This document shows positions 1-11,015 of a stretch of DNA of 64,000 nucleotides, piece after piece; the first letter of the stretch is position 1; the number at the start of each line of letters is the position of its first letter. The notes beneath the pieces are model-generated. The model worked only from the letters and a program-made list of their open reading frames with translations, was not told the DNA's origin and searched no databases. Location of the stretch: the NCBI GenBank assembly GCA_021234155.1, contig JAJEKV010000094.1:2385782-2449781 (forward strand). The letters are read 5' to 3'. This DNA is from Isoetes taiwanensis. Lineage: Eukaryota; Streptophyta; Lycopodiopsida; Isoetales; Isoetaceae. Position numbers and translations under genes: made by a program.

Positions 1-200
1 AGCATGTATCTGTTATGGATGGTTCAAGTTGGCTCCAAGGTCTATAGCTCATTTTGTACAAGACCGGGAGATGTTTGTCAGTCATCTTCAAGGCATGAAT
101 TTAGAACGAGAACTAATAATATATGGACCATTGTTTGCAATAATCAGACATTATAAGTAGATTACAGCTTCTATATGGTTGGCACTATAACTAGCAGACC

Positions 201-852
201 TTACAACTTTTCCCTGCATGCACCAAAGCCATTCAGAGATCCAACCATGTAGGTTGGGTTCTTTTTGCACTCACCATAGGATTCACCGCATTTCTCATTC
301 TCATCTTGACAACCAGCCACTTTGGGCTTTCCAAAAGGTTGAACATGTATCCACTTTGTTGCGCACTCCATTTCTCTCCCTCAATAACGTGACAAAACCG
401 AATGAAGACTAGATTCATCTGACTCGCAGCTTGGATGCAAGCTGAAAAACAACAAAGCATCCCCTTTTTGGTTTAACTGTCAAAGAACCAATATTAGAAC
501 AATTTATATTTTGAACTAAATTAAAACACAAGTTGGCATCAATCGCCACCGCTACACCCGCCTTTGCCATACATTCGCACCGTGAATCATCTTTGACCGG
601 TTTTTCCTGGATATATAAACATAAAGGATATCAACATTGGCTTGAAATGCATCGTATGTAAGCAATTGACAATCACCTCTGAATTAGGGAACACAGTTTC
701 ACCTCCCATTTTAGCAGATGAAAGGTACATCAACACAGTTGCAACGCGATGATCACCAAGAGCTTGGTTTGTTTTATCATGAAAGTAATCGAAATGAGGC
801 TCATATTTTTCACCATGCTCATATCGAAGTACTTGGATTGCTTCTCCATTCT
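201..852 (-). pseudogene. Prolyl 4-hydroxylase gene, C-terminal exons, decayed
   Basis: This encodes the C-terminal half of a plant prolyl 4-hydroxylase, a 2-oxoglutarate/Fe(II) oxygenase of the ER/Golgi that hydroxylates peptidyl proline in cell-wall proteins. Three minus-strand exons can be read. 852-677 holds the Fe-binding HxD (YEPHFDYFHD) and GGETVFPNSE. About 610-555 holds KDDSRCECMAKAGVAVA. 476-201 holds GDALLFFSLHP, then ATKWIHVQPFGKPK, then a ShK-like Cys-rich tail (DENEKCGESYGECKKNPTYM) and a TAA stop. The acceptor at 479/476 (CAG) fits. In the last exon, the stretch equivalent to CHVIEGEKWSA lies in another frame, so two small compensating indels and an in-frame TGA break it. The N-terminal exons are not seen upstream, where unrelated PPR sequence follows. 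The family assignment is firm. Calling it a pseudogene rests on the indels. Confidence 0.8.
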
Positions 853-932
853 CTTTCAAGTGTCAGAAAAAATATGGAAAAGAGTTATTAAAGATCCTAA
901 CAACTAAAACTGAAGAGACAAACACTCAACAC

Positions 933-1130
933 TCAAAATTGAAGAGATGTCCAGGCATGTTCATTACGGGGAGATAATTTGTTAAAGACTTGCTGGGTAT
1001 CAGCACCACTACCACATTCAACAACCATAAGCACAAGATAATTACCCACTGTTGAATGTGCTTGCAATCCATTTTCGCAGATGTGGTTGTGAACCCCCTT
1101 GGCATACTCCAAGTTCCTATCTTGTCTCAT
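933..1130 (-). pseudogene. Pentatricopeptide repeat (PPR) protein fragment
   Basis: A 65-residue open stretch reads VHNHICENGLQAHSTVGNYL followed by VECGSGADTQQVFNKLSPRNEHAWTSL. This is the typical phase of plant PPR repeats (x-VHxHIxxNGL ... NxLVxMYxxCG ... AxxVFxKLxxRNxxxWTSLI). PPR proteins bind organellar RNA. About one and a half repeats are present with no start, no flanking repeats and a degraded MYVECG (MVVECG), so this is a scrap rather than a gene. It sits where upstream exons of the neighbouring prolyl hydroxylase would be expected. Confidence 0.6.
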
Positions 1131-1642
1131 TTCTGCAAGTTACTAATAATGCCCTCTATCAGAGACTGCTCATCCAAGCTGGCCAGACGACCCAATGCTT
1201 TGTACCTGTACACCTTTAGAATGCATTTTTATCTAAATTCTTACCTTTTGTAGTTCCCTGGACGTCTGTATCAGAATGTGCAGAACACTACCCTGAACAA
1301 CATAGAAATGAATCTGAACATGAACAACCTTGAACTTCATCTTGTAACTTAGAAGATAGAACCATTCTTTTGGGCATTTTGGTTGCAAAATGTCTACATT
1401 CAGCTTGTCTTACTTGCCCCTAGTATTCTGAGGCTCTTTCTTCCAGCATCTTGCAAGCATCTGTGGTCTATCCAAAGCCCTATTCTACTTCAGATTTAAT
1501 GCAGCAATATATTGCATCTGCAAGGACAATTACACAACTTGAATTTCTTGTGGGCAAGGCAAAGAACTTGTTCCAGCATGCATTCCAGTCATCTATTGTG
1601 GGTTTACTCCAATCTCGTCACTGCAGGACACCAATAAAAGAG

Positions 1643-2283
1643 TCCATTAGTAGGGTGCTTAATCTCTACAATAATATCTTCTTCCAAACTTACCTTCCTC
1701 TATAACAAGTGCTTGTGCTTCTGGAATTGCCTGCCTTCTCCTTTTCCATGTAACACATTCCTTCATGCTATAGCTCATAGCCAACTTTCACAAGTGCCAA
1801 AATGTTTGTCAGTATGACTGTCAGCTACAAACACCAAAGTCAGAAAATAATACTGAAGATGTTTATAACTATAAATATGCACAGCAATACACACCCCAAA
1901 GTATATTATGAGCAGAGTAAAAGCCCACCTGCAAAAATCATTCCCACAAAAAGAGATCAACAAACTTTCTTTATACTGCTAATATAAGTCTTTAACAACT
2001 GTACAACATCTAAAGTAGATTATTGCCTTACATGTCCTCGATCAGGGATTGCATTATGTAGAACCAGAATGGAGTTATTACTTCTAATTGCAATGTTTAA
2101 TGTGAAAGCCATGCAATGGCATTGTTTTCGATCTATTTCCCCTCAATTATCTTTGCAAACTAAAAATCGTTCTTCAGAATCAAACAAAGGAAGCCTATAT
2201 TGCTGCATTACATTGAATGAAGGCCAACAACGCCCAACGAAGCAAAGGACGAACTTACTCTGTGTAAAAGAAGTATACAACGG
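1643..2283. repeat. Segmental duplication, copy 1
   Basis: This block is nearly identical to 3154-3857 in direct orientation, at an offset of about 1511 bp. Homology begins at CCATTAGTAGGGTGC and ends at TATACAACGG. Copy 1 lacks about 62 bp present in copy 2 (roughly 3573-3635), where it reads straight from GCATTATGTAGAACC into GGAGTTATTAC. No convincing protein is encoded; the ORFs in both copies are the same non-conserved reading frame. Confidence 0.9.
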
Positions 2284-2510
2284 CAGCCTCTACCAAAGAA
2301 AAAGAAACATGCAAACCTGTTGTTTTTGCAGAGCCGCAAAAAGGTAGATTCGGATTGTGAGCTTCACATTTATCTGCCTTAGCCAGTCTGTGATCTTAAC
2401 AGCGCTGAGATGCCATCGTCGAACCCTAAATCGAGGCTGCAAATTTAACCCTAATCTTCATTCTCAAAGCTCCTAAAGAAAAGAACGTAAGTTGAACTTC
2501 GATTCCGCCT

Positions 2511-2732
2511 TTAACCTAGAGCCGCAACGTAAGCCGAGCTTTGTTTTCCCGTAAAAAACTCCGTAGTGGTTACTAGCTGGGCTTGATGTTTGCCATAGCC
2601 GACAAACGCCACAACATATTCTACAAGTATCTCGACCCTGTGCCTTCTTTCAAGCTGCAAGAGCTTGTCTCTGACAACTCGCTTGAGATCTTTGGTCCCA
2701 GCACCATCGACATCGAGAGAAAAAGTCTCCAT
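2511..2732 (-). pseudogene. 5' coding fragment of a PWI-like-domain protein (exons joined)
   Basis: From the ATG at 2732 the minus strand reads METFSLDVDGAGTKDLKRVV, RDKLLQLERRHRVEILVEYV and VAFVGYGKHQAQ. A start of the form LDVDGAG..DLK..VRDKL followed by LVEYVV..VG.GKHQAQ resembles the PWI-like N-terminus of plant CCCH zinc-finger RNA-binding proteins. I recall this from the family and could not search it. In the copy at 50449-50527 the same coding stretch ends in CTCTTGCAGTAAG, so an exon boundary probably follows KLLQ. Here the sequence runs directly into the next exon, as if the intron were lost. After GKHQAQ the homology stops. Confidence 0.45.
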
Positions 2733-3153
2733 TCCGGCAGGATGGTTCAAAAATTAGAATATCTTGAAACAACAGCCCCAGACCTGCATATTGTCCTTAT
2801 AACTTTCTAAACCTCTGAGATGTGCATATTGTGCCTATAACTTGCTAAAACTCTCGCACAGGGCTGTACGTTGTCCCCATTTCATAGCCCATAAAAATAC
2901 AGTAAAAAGGTAGAAAATCAACCTATTGTCTTCTTCTATAATGCAATGAATATCACGTAACTGGTTCCTTCAGGATATTTTGATAGGTTTATTAACAGTT
3001 GCGATGCCACAGGACTAACTATGTCATGATTGACTGACTATACATGAAGGAGTTCGCTAAACAACAAAGAGAAATCATTTTCAAACTATGCATACCTGGA
3101 AAGCAACTTGCATGCCATATCCCAAGAAACCAGCCATTTCTAGATGCAGACTC

Positions 3154-3857
3154 TCCATTAGTAGGGTGCTTAATCTCTACAATAATATCTTCTTCCAAAC
3201 TTACCTTCCTCTATAACAAGTGCTTGTGCTTCTGGAATTGCCTGCCTTCTCCTTTTCCATGTAACACATTCCTTCATGCTATAGCTCATAGCCAACTTTC
3301 ACAAGTGCCAAAATGTTTGTCAAGATGACTCATTCTACAAACACCAAAGTCAGAAAATAATACTGAAGATGTTTATAACTATAAATATGCACAGCAATAC
3401 ACACCCCAAAGTATATTATGAGCAGAGTAAAAGCCCACCTGCAAAAATCATTCCCACAAAAAGAGATCAACAAACTTTCTTTATACTGCTAATATAAGTC
3501 TTTAACAACTGTACAACATCTAAAGTAGATTATTGCCTTACATGTCCTCGATCAGGGATTGCATTATGTAGGACAAGAATGTAGCATTACAGGATAAAGT
3601 TTCAAATAGTGTTCAGCTTCTAAAGCATTCCTATGCTGATATATGGAGTTATTACTTCTAATTGCAATGTTTAATGTGAAAGCCATGCAATGGCATTGTT
3701 TTCGATCTATTTCCCCTCAATTATCTTTGCAAACTAAAAATCGTTCTTCAGAATCAAACAAAGGAAGCCTATATTGCTGCATTACATTGAATGAAGGCCA
3801 ACAACGCCCAACGAAGCAAAGGACGAACTTACTCTGTGTAAAAGAAGTATACAACGG
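3154..3857. repeat. Segmental duplication, copy 2
   Basis: Second copy of the block at 1643-2283, in direct orientation. It retains an extra segment of about 62 bp near 3573-3635, absent from copy 1. The sequence beyond 3857 differs from that beyond 2283, which fixes the right junction. Confidence 0.9.
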
Positions 3858-4149
3858 GGCCGTTGACAACTGCGTTGTATATCTGAAGAGGTAAAAGGTA
3901 GAAAGACGCAATAGCTCTAAATGCAAGGAGCCAAAACGGATGAGCCTTCTCAAAACAGAGTAACCAAAGATGGCCGTGAACAACGTGAGAAATTCTATGG
4001 CGATCATTCCGTCTGCAACACCCACAAGATTCATACTTCCCAATTATCCAAATCGAAACCATAATAAACATAAGAACTTCCAAAATGCAAACAAGGAAAG
4101 GCCATTTGAGCTCCATGGCCCGGCAACAAGAGAGAGTGCCTTGCGGCAT

Positions 4150-4345
4150 GAACGAGGGCAAGCATTCTCCCCCTTCCCAGCGCCCATGAACACCTGGAAT
4201 TTCCAGAAATTTTATTGATCGTAGATGAAATCCAACGATCGAAATAGCTTCCACTTGCATAAAAATCCTACTTGGCGGCAACGTGGACACTCTAGAATTG
4301 CTTCAAAGTGTCCACTTGCGTTTGTGCAAACGTGCTAAAAAATAA
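4150..4345 (-). repeat. 5'-flank module shared with 46.8 kb and 50.3 kb
   Basis: Read on the minus strand, this begins TTAGCACGTTTGCACAAACG and passes through AAGTGGACACTTTGAAGC. It matches the starts of the plus-strand modules at 46838 and 50262. In those two copies the module leads after about 200 bp into the ATG of the PWI-like protein. Here it diverges just before that point (GGGGGAGAATGCTTGCCC is still recognisable). It is best read as a dispersed copy of the promoter/5'UTR of that gene. Confidence 0.7.
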
Positions 4346-4648
4346 GAAAATAGATCTTGTACTTTGAATTAGCTTTTGTAATTTGCGGAGCACTTGAATA
4401 AACTTAAAGATGACATGCTTGCCAAATCTCAGCTTCAAATAATACTGTTTCCCTCCTCAAAATAGGTCTGATACAGAACTAGAAAAACTGGGTCCTTCAC
4501 AAAGACAAAAAGCAAAATAGATTTTATACTTTGAATTAGCTTTTGTAATTTGGCAAACACTTGAATAACTTTAAGGATGGCTTGCCTGCCAAATCTCAGC
4601 TTCAGATAATAACGTTTTGCAACTCAAAATAGCTCTGATACAGACCTA
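4346..4648. repeat. Tandem duplication, about 167-bp unit
   Basis: Two diverged direct copies are present. Both contain ACTTTGAATTAGCTTTTGTA and later GCCAAATCTCAGCTTCA, and each ends near CTGATACAGA. The unit is about 167 bp. No coding sequence was recognised. Confidence 0.8.
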
Positions 4649-4899
4649 ATTTTGTCTTGATTTGTGAAAGACAAAAAACATAAATTAGAAGGCATTTTAA
4701 CAAATACGATATGATCCATGTCCTGTTCTTCAAAACATTGGGTCTTCAAGCAATAATACTCTGAATTACAAAGTAATTGCTCAAACACATCTTCAAAACA
4801 TCAAAGAAAATATGATAAATAACATTACTGAATCATAGCAATGAACATAGCAAAAGTAATCCCTGTTTTTTGTTCTTTGCAAGATCAAAGTGTTAAACA

Positions 4900-5031
4900 T
4901 CTTTGCAAAATCAAAATGTTAAACACAAGCATGCAGCCAAATGAGATGTCAGGGATTGAACCTAACAAAATCAAAGGTCTGAACACAAACATACATCCAA
5001 ATGAGATGTCGGGTATTGAACCTGAGAAACC
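4900..5031. repeat. Tandem duplication, about 66-69-bp unit
   Basis: Two copies share CCAAATGAGATGTC followed by GGATTGAACCT or GTATTGAACCT. They create the apparent peptide repeat NEMSGIEP, which I regard as incidental. Confidence 0.75.
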
Positions 5032-5635
5032 AAACAATCTCTCCTTTTTTTTCTTTCTTCTATTTCCACCATCTTTATACCTGAAGTTCATGGAGGTTTA
5101 TACTTCTGGCCACCATGATAACTAGAAATTAAGTATTATAGTTATCCGGGAATCCAATTGAAACATGAAGTCCTTCCCAATCATCATCACTGTTTTTGCT
5201 GCACAAGAAGACCTTTTTTGCTTCAGATCTTGGCATCTAAAAAATGAAATCAATTCTAGAGGTACAATAAAGCAAGAAATAAATCGATTCTCTGTAGCTT
5301 CCCCTTGCTACAAAAGATCCTAAACCAAGCGTTGGCATCATAGACCATAATTGAATTTCATAGACCACCAAAAGATCCTTAATTGAATGGAATATAGACC
5401 ATAAAATAGCAGAATGGAGATAATGATAATTCAATGAGCACTAATGCTTACAACATTCATTAGTACTTTGGAAGGGAAAGGTGCCTTGTGTTAGAATGAA
5501 CTTATGAACAAATTGCAGCCATTAGTTCTTATACGAATAAGCAAGTCACAGAAATATAAGCCATGTGGAATCCAACATATAAGACACTGAAATTTAACCA
5601 CTAAAAAATGTAATAGCTCACTTGCCAGTGAACCT

Positions 5636-6270
5636 TGCTTTTCTTTTTCCTTCTCTTCTTCATTTTCTTTGTCATTGTCATCACCAGCCTTTACCCCTTC
5701 TGCAAGAAGTTCTAGACCCCTGCTGCTGCAAAACTCAAACTCTGTCATGGCAAAAGAAGCTGCAAAGAAAAAAAATCATAAATTCAATAGAATGCAAGCA
5801 AAACAAGCAACCCAATTGGCCATTTTTGGAAAAAAAAACTTACTCCTGAAGGATCAGCTGAAGCGTCTGAGTGTGCCATGTCTGATACAACAAACTTGAA
5901 GCCTGAAATCAAAGAGAAGTTCGAATGAAAGAAATCAAAAAAGAAAACAGAAGGAACTCCGGAACGCGTGTAAAACCACCCTTCAGAAGTGATGGATAGG
6001 CGCCTACCCCCAGGCCCTTCATGAAGGCCCTTCCCGGAAAATTTGAAGTCGCTTTTCTTCATCTAAATCTGATGCTGATTGATCCATTTAGAATCGTGTT
6101 GTACAAGGAATTGTGTTGTACAGAGAAACCGTGCTGTACAAAGAAATTCTGTTCGGGGGTACAACACCGGGTCATGCTTCCTGCCATAGCCAAATCCTAT
6201 TAACTCTCCACGCCATCTCACAACAACCCCGCCAAATTGATTCTGTACCGAATTTGATTTTGGGGTAGCC
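5636..6270 (-). other. Unrecognised minus-strand open stretches, possible decayed gene
   Basis: Three open stretches look exon-like. One near 6270 starts MATPKSNSVQNQFGGVVVRW. One near 5905-5845 follows a TTTGATTTCAG acceptor and reads VVSDMAHSDASADPSG. One near 5755-5640 follows TTTGCAG and reads EFCSSRGLELLAEGVKAG, then an acidic Glu/Lys run. Splice phases between the last two do not join cleanly. No family was recognised. Confidence 0.2.
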
Positions 6271-6536
6271 ATGTCATCGATCCAGAAGCAATTTGCTAAA
6301 AACGGATCATCGCGTTCCCGCTCTCCAAGCATCTCCAAGCACAGCGGACCAAGCACGAAAAGCAGCGCGTCCGGACGGGTGCTTTTGTACCCCAATATCT
6401 AACTTAGACCCAAACATGTCTTTCGTCTAACTTGTCCCAAAGGACGTTTTATATTAAGTCAAAAGGATCTCGGTTTTAGTAACTACTTCGGCCTCCAGAA
6501 GCTTCTCTCTTCTTTAAGTTCCTTTTACCTTCTCTT

Positions 6537-6628
6537 CTTTTCTGTCTTTTTCTTTCACCTTTCTATCTTGTAGTAGATGCTTTTCTGTCTTTTTCTTTCA
6601 CCTTTCTATCTTGTAGTAGATGCTTTTC
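6537..6628. repeat. Perfect 43-bp tandem duplication
   Basis: Two identical adjacent units run from CTTTTCTGTC through CTTGTAGTAGATG. They are pyrimidine-rich and carry no ORF. The region 6640-7200 beyond it holds nothing I recognise. Confidence 0.9.
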
Positions 6629-7349
6629 TGTTAGATACGGATATAGATGCCTGCTGCAGATATACTTCTTTTCAAAAACTGTAATGCTGATGCAATGTCC
6701 CTAAAGGGTGTACAATTCTCTAGCTTTTATACATTCTAATAAGAAAGTCTTGAAATAGACTTGGCACTTCATTGTGCATGCAGTACAAAAATTATGGAGA
6801 GCAATTGCTCTTCATGAAAAACATATTTTCAGATCAACCGACATCTATCTCGATGTTATATCATCATCGTAAGCCATTTTCCATTGAAAAAATTCGTAAC
6901 AGTGTCGGAGTCATTGCAATCTTGGAAACTTGATGCCCTCAAAGATATGGACATGTAGCAGTCGAATCACTGAGCAGGCTTCTCGCAAAAAGAAAACTTA
7001 GCATTTTTCACTCAGCTTTTGAGGGCCAAGTTTGATAATAAGCTTTTGATGCACAGGGATTCAAGTTAGCAAAATCTGGTCACATCAATTATTCAGAGGT
7101 CTCTGCAGCAAACAATAGGAGTTACTCAATAGTCAGCAACACAAAGGACCATAGGACCTAAAGATGAGAATTATCTAGCCCTTCACCTCCATAGAACTCT
7201 CATGCATTGAATCAAAATGAGATTTTGGACGTACCTCTCTGGAGCAAGAGCGCATGCAAATACGAACTGGAGATAGCAAATCACAGAGTCAAAAATCACA
7301 AATCCACCTTGGAGTTGGAGCTTTGGGCTTGACTATGCGAGTTTGAAGC

Positions 7350-7790
7350 ATGTGCGGCGGCGCACATGATGTAGAGGTGCATGACTTAGAGGTCCGAAAG
7401 ATGCCCTTGTGCAGCGAACCAGAAATGAGAAGAGATAAACCCCTCTTGGAAATGAGAAGATGAGAAGATGCTAGAAGTCATTTGTGTCTGATTCCACCTT
7501 GCAAGTAAGAAATAATCACCCCTCTTGGAGTAGGTGCACCGGCGCACGTCCTCAAAAGCTGCCCACAAAGGCTGGAAATACAAGCGAATGCCAGATGCAC
7601 ACAATATGGGTATGGAATCTTCTTATGAATGAAACAAATGAATGGGCAAATGCTAAATAATCACCTCTTGTTGGAGCGGGTGCCCCGGCGCATCTCTTCT
7701 CAGAAACAATCGGTGCCTTCAACGGCTACAACACACTTCTAAATAAATATTTTTTGAAGGACAATTTTGGAGCGAGTGCGCCGCCGCACG
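7350..7790. repeat. Dispersed GC palindromes in AT-rich DNA
   Basis: Four near-copies of a palindromic core GTGCNSCGSCGCAC occur near 7352, 7533, 7680 and 7775. Three of them follow a TTGGAG(T/C) sequence. Between them the DNA is ordinary and non-coding. They look like a degenerate repeat with a period of roughly 100-180 bp. Confidence 0.5.
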
Positions 7791-8200
7791 ATGTGTGGAA
7801 GGAAGATAAAATATTCCAAAACTTGACCCTTGTTAGGCAAATTTTTTGGTCCCAACGGAAAATTTCCTGCTGCTACTCTGGCCATTCGGCTATCTAGTCT
7901 TTTGTTTAGAGCCGGAACTTTTTTCTTCATAGCAACCCAACAGAAAACTTTCGAACCCCACACTTTGCCCAATACCCTGCAATGCCGTTGACACAAATTC
8001 TTTCTTTGCCTTAAAAAAGCAATACGTTCTTCAATGTGCAATATTTAAACAGCAATATAGTCATCCGTTTTTTAAACCCACTGGATGGAATGGCTTAAGG
8101 GATATGTAGAGATATGCAATGAGAATCCCAATTTGCCCTATATCCTACATGCACCAAATGTAAAGGTAGAAGAATTGTGGGTTAAATCCCACATATTCTT

Positions 8201-9309
8201 CTACCACACCCTCTTGGAGACTCCATGGTGGTGGGCACCACCAATGCCCCTCTATCCACACCCTCTTGGAGACTCCATGGTGGTGGGCACCACTGCCTCC
8301 AGACCCCTCAGCACCCCCATTGGCAGCCTCAGTTCATCCCCTTACACAGAGACGATGGGTCCTTGCAGGTGTTGTCTCTATTCAAGCATGGTATGAGGAG
8401 GGTCGCCTACTGTCTTGGCCTGAATTTCAGGCAAAGTTCCTGCTCTCTCGTTGGGATGTATCTCTATGGGAGAAGGTCGCAGAAAATTTGCCTCTTATGG
8501 TGCAAGTTGGTGTTGCTGAAAGGGTGCCATGGGACTGTCATAAAAATATTCACAAAGGCAGGCAATTTGTTAGATCAGTATATCGCCTTCTTTTAGCACC
8601 ACAACCCCTCCAGTTGCCAGATGGGTGGCACCTACATGTTCCACAGCCCACTTTGCGTCGTACATGGCGATGGCTTTGGGATAGGTTGCTCCACCCTAAA
8701 GTCTCTGTACTGTGGTGGCAGGTTATCCACAGGTACCTGCGGGTTAATGTCTTTCGACATCGCTATGATCCTTGCATATCTGCAGTATGCCCACTTTGTC
8801 TTTCGGACGTTGAGACTCTTGAGCATTGTCTCTTTCATTGTCCTGAGGTTCAACCAGCGTGGTCCTGGCTACAAGGTTTGTTTAACAGTACATTGGACTG
8901 CCGATGCATCCTTTTGGCGTCCTATCCCAATGCATGGCCTCCCGCTAAATAAAGGGCATTTCATCTTGGTTCCGGTTGGCTCCTATGGTCGATATGGGAG
9001 CGTCGCAAACACCAGATCTTTCAGGGCATTTATTCATCTGCACACAGTGTTATTACGGTGGCCCAGAAAAAGATATTGACAGCCTACAAGTGTTCCTCCC
9101 TTGACTCAGAACTGGTGGATCGCATCTGGATTCAGTATCTTCGAATTGATTCTTATCATTAGTCTCCTATTCTGGAGTAAGTACATTGTGCCCCAAGCTC
9201 GTCCTCCTGTGGCATCTTTGTGTGCTTTACAGTTAGATGAGACATGTAAATTTTGTACTTTTTCTCTGATTAATAAACTTTTTGGCTTTCGTCCTTCAAA
9301 AAAAAAAAA
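8201..9309 (+). mobile_element. LINE (plant L1-like), 5'-truncated, with TSD and poly(A)
   Basis: This is the 3' part of a non-LTR retrotransposon ORF2. The plus frame gives the zinc-binding RT-associated domain: HPKVSVLWWQVIHRYLRV, then CPLCLSDVETLEHCLFHC (C-x2-C ... H-x3-4-C). It ends in a run of A (about 9299-9309). A target duplication of about 14 bp, AAATCCCACATATT, is at 8184-8197 and again at 9307-9320. That pins both ends and shows target-primed insertion. RT and endonuclease domains are absent through 5' truncation. The reading frame breaks after WSWLQGLF. The LINE at 31.5-33.1 kb is the same family. Confidence 0.88.
8203..8306. repeat. 52-bp tandem duplication at the LINE 5' junction
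   Basis: Two copies of a unit containing CACACCCTCTTGGAGACTCC and ATGGTGGTGGGCACCAC lie head to tail with a 52-bp period, immediately inside the LINE 5' end. It may have formed during the aberrant 5' junction of the insertion. Confidence 0.85.
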
Positions 9310-9463
9310 TCCCACATATTGAAGAACATCTTCCGTATTGTTTCGAATTAAGATAAATCTATTAGTAAATAAAGGGCCATCATCAAACGTTGCATTAATA
9401 ATGGATCCAACCGGACAACTCGAAATCAAAGAAATGTTTACGGCGGCCTACGTAATAGATGTA

Positions 9464-9530
9464 TGTATGATATATTGGTATATTGGCTTGGGTGTATGTA
9501 TGATATATTGGTATATTGGCTTGGGTGTGA
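9464..9530. repeat. 33-bp tandem duplication
   Basis: Two perfect copies of a unit spanning GTATGTATGATATATTGG and TATATTGGCTTGGGT. The unit is AT-rich and has no other feature. Confidence 0.85.
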
Positions 9531-9599
9531 ATGCCACGGCTAAAAATTGCAATGCTCCAACAAAAGAGATTTATTTCTACCAAGCAAGTTGAAATAGCT

Positions 9600-11015
9600 T
9601 TTCAAAATGTTGGCATCGAGAAGTTAGTCTGAAAGATATAATTTCTTAGGCACCTGGCTTGCATGGTCGCGTTTGAGAGTGAACAAATGGGGTAATGTCA
9701 TGAAGGATGAAGTTAGTCTAGCAATTCCTGCTCCAATGCCAACATCAATCTAACCCGCACAATCATTTGCCCAAGAGCGATATAGATTTTCTCTTGTTAG
9801 TAGATTCTCTCACTTAATGGAACACTTTAGAAAAGTATGGCTAGAAGAAGCAATATTTGAAAAGATATACAAGTTGATTGCAACATAGTTTAAAGTTTGC
9901 ATCCTTCATATGGGCTACAAATACAAGTTCATCATGCCTAGTCAAACTTACACAATAAGGGTCATGTGTTCCGGAAGTACTCCCTAGATTATTCTTGGGC
10001 ATCATCCAACCTGTAATGACATAAGGTGTTTTGCAAGGGTGCTTACTTGGGAATCCATGGGGAGCTATTTAGCTTATGTTGTTTGTAAGTTTGCATGTGA
10101 GTTATACTAGTTAGTAAGAGGCTTGAATGGTAATGCCAAATGACCAGGAAATGGCTCTGTATTATTTAATACTAGAGAATTGTATGTTATGCAGTCTACG
10201 CGTGGTAGAGCAGGAAGGACTATTAAAGAAGTTATGAATCGGGCCGATAATGGAAACTCTGTCACGGTGGAAGGAACTCATATTCCTATGAAGGTCATAC
10301 TAATATTTGTTGATATTTCAATCTAACCTAGACTAATAACTGTTGCCTGAGTGGTTAGAATTATAGATAGTGTTTTGACTAATAACTGTTGCCTGAGTGG
10401 TTATAACTAGGAAATTAAATAATTGTGATTCTGTGAATAGATCTTTGGCAATATAGTTTTTTAGTTGCCACCAGATGAATTGAACTCCATAGCAGACATG
10501 GAAAGAAAGATTGATCTTCATATCTAGACCAAGCCAGAGAAGACATATCAATCATTTGATGGTATAGTTTAGTTGAATATTCCAGGTTTTGTGGCCATTT
10601 AAGATGCATAAATCTAACATGTGACTATTTCCTTTCCAGAAGACTGCCCAATGATGTAAAGGATTAGAGGATGTTTTGTAAAGGGCCCTTGATGATGTAC
10701 AAAAGGACTTTTATTCATGTTACTTCTTTTTCATATTGACTTGTAATAATTACTATTGTTGTTTGTAAGATACAATACATCAATACATCCTAAGTATATG
10801 TTTTAAACACTTGCCGTATGAGTGCATATGCTATAGCTTGAAAATAAATCAGTAGAGATTTCATCCTATCAGATTAGAATGTTCTTAGAATTTTTTTCTA
10901 AAAAACCCTCTAAGCCCTCTCCAAAAAAACCCTCCAAATAAAAATCCCCTATAGTGGGATGCAAGATTTTGGATAATAGCACAACCCTTGTTAGAATAGT
11001 CACACCTCTATGCAC
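9600..11015. other. No recognisable gene or element
   Basis: AT-rich DNA with only short, non-conserved ORFs. A short direct duplication (CTAATAACTGTTGCCTGAGT) occurs near 10332 and 10378. I see no gene. Confidence 0.6.

Noticed and set aside
3829-4290. 153-residue minus-strand ORF as a membrane protein gene
   Set aside because: Its first third is the repeated 5' flank module, translated in the same meaningless way at 46.8 and 50.3 kb. The remainder has no recognised family and weak support.
5491-5748. Acidic protein gene by itself
   Set aside because: Only one low-complexity Glu/Lys stretch. Splice phases with neighbouring open stretches do not join, so it is kept only as a weak candidate.
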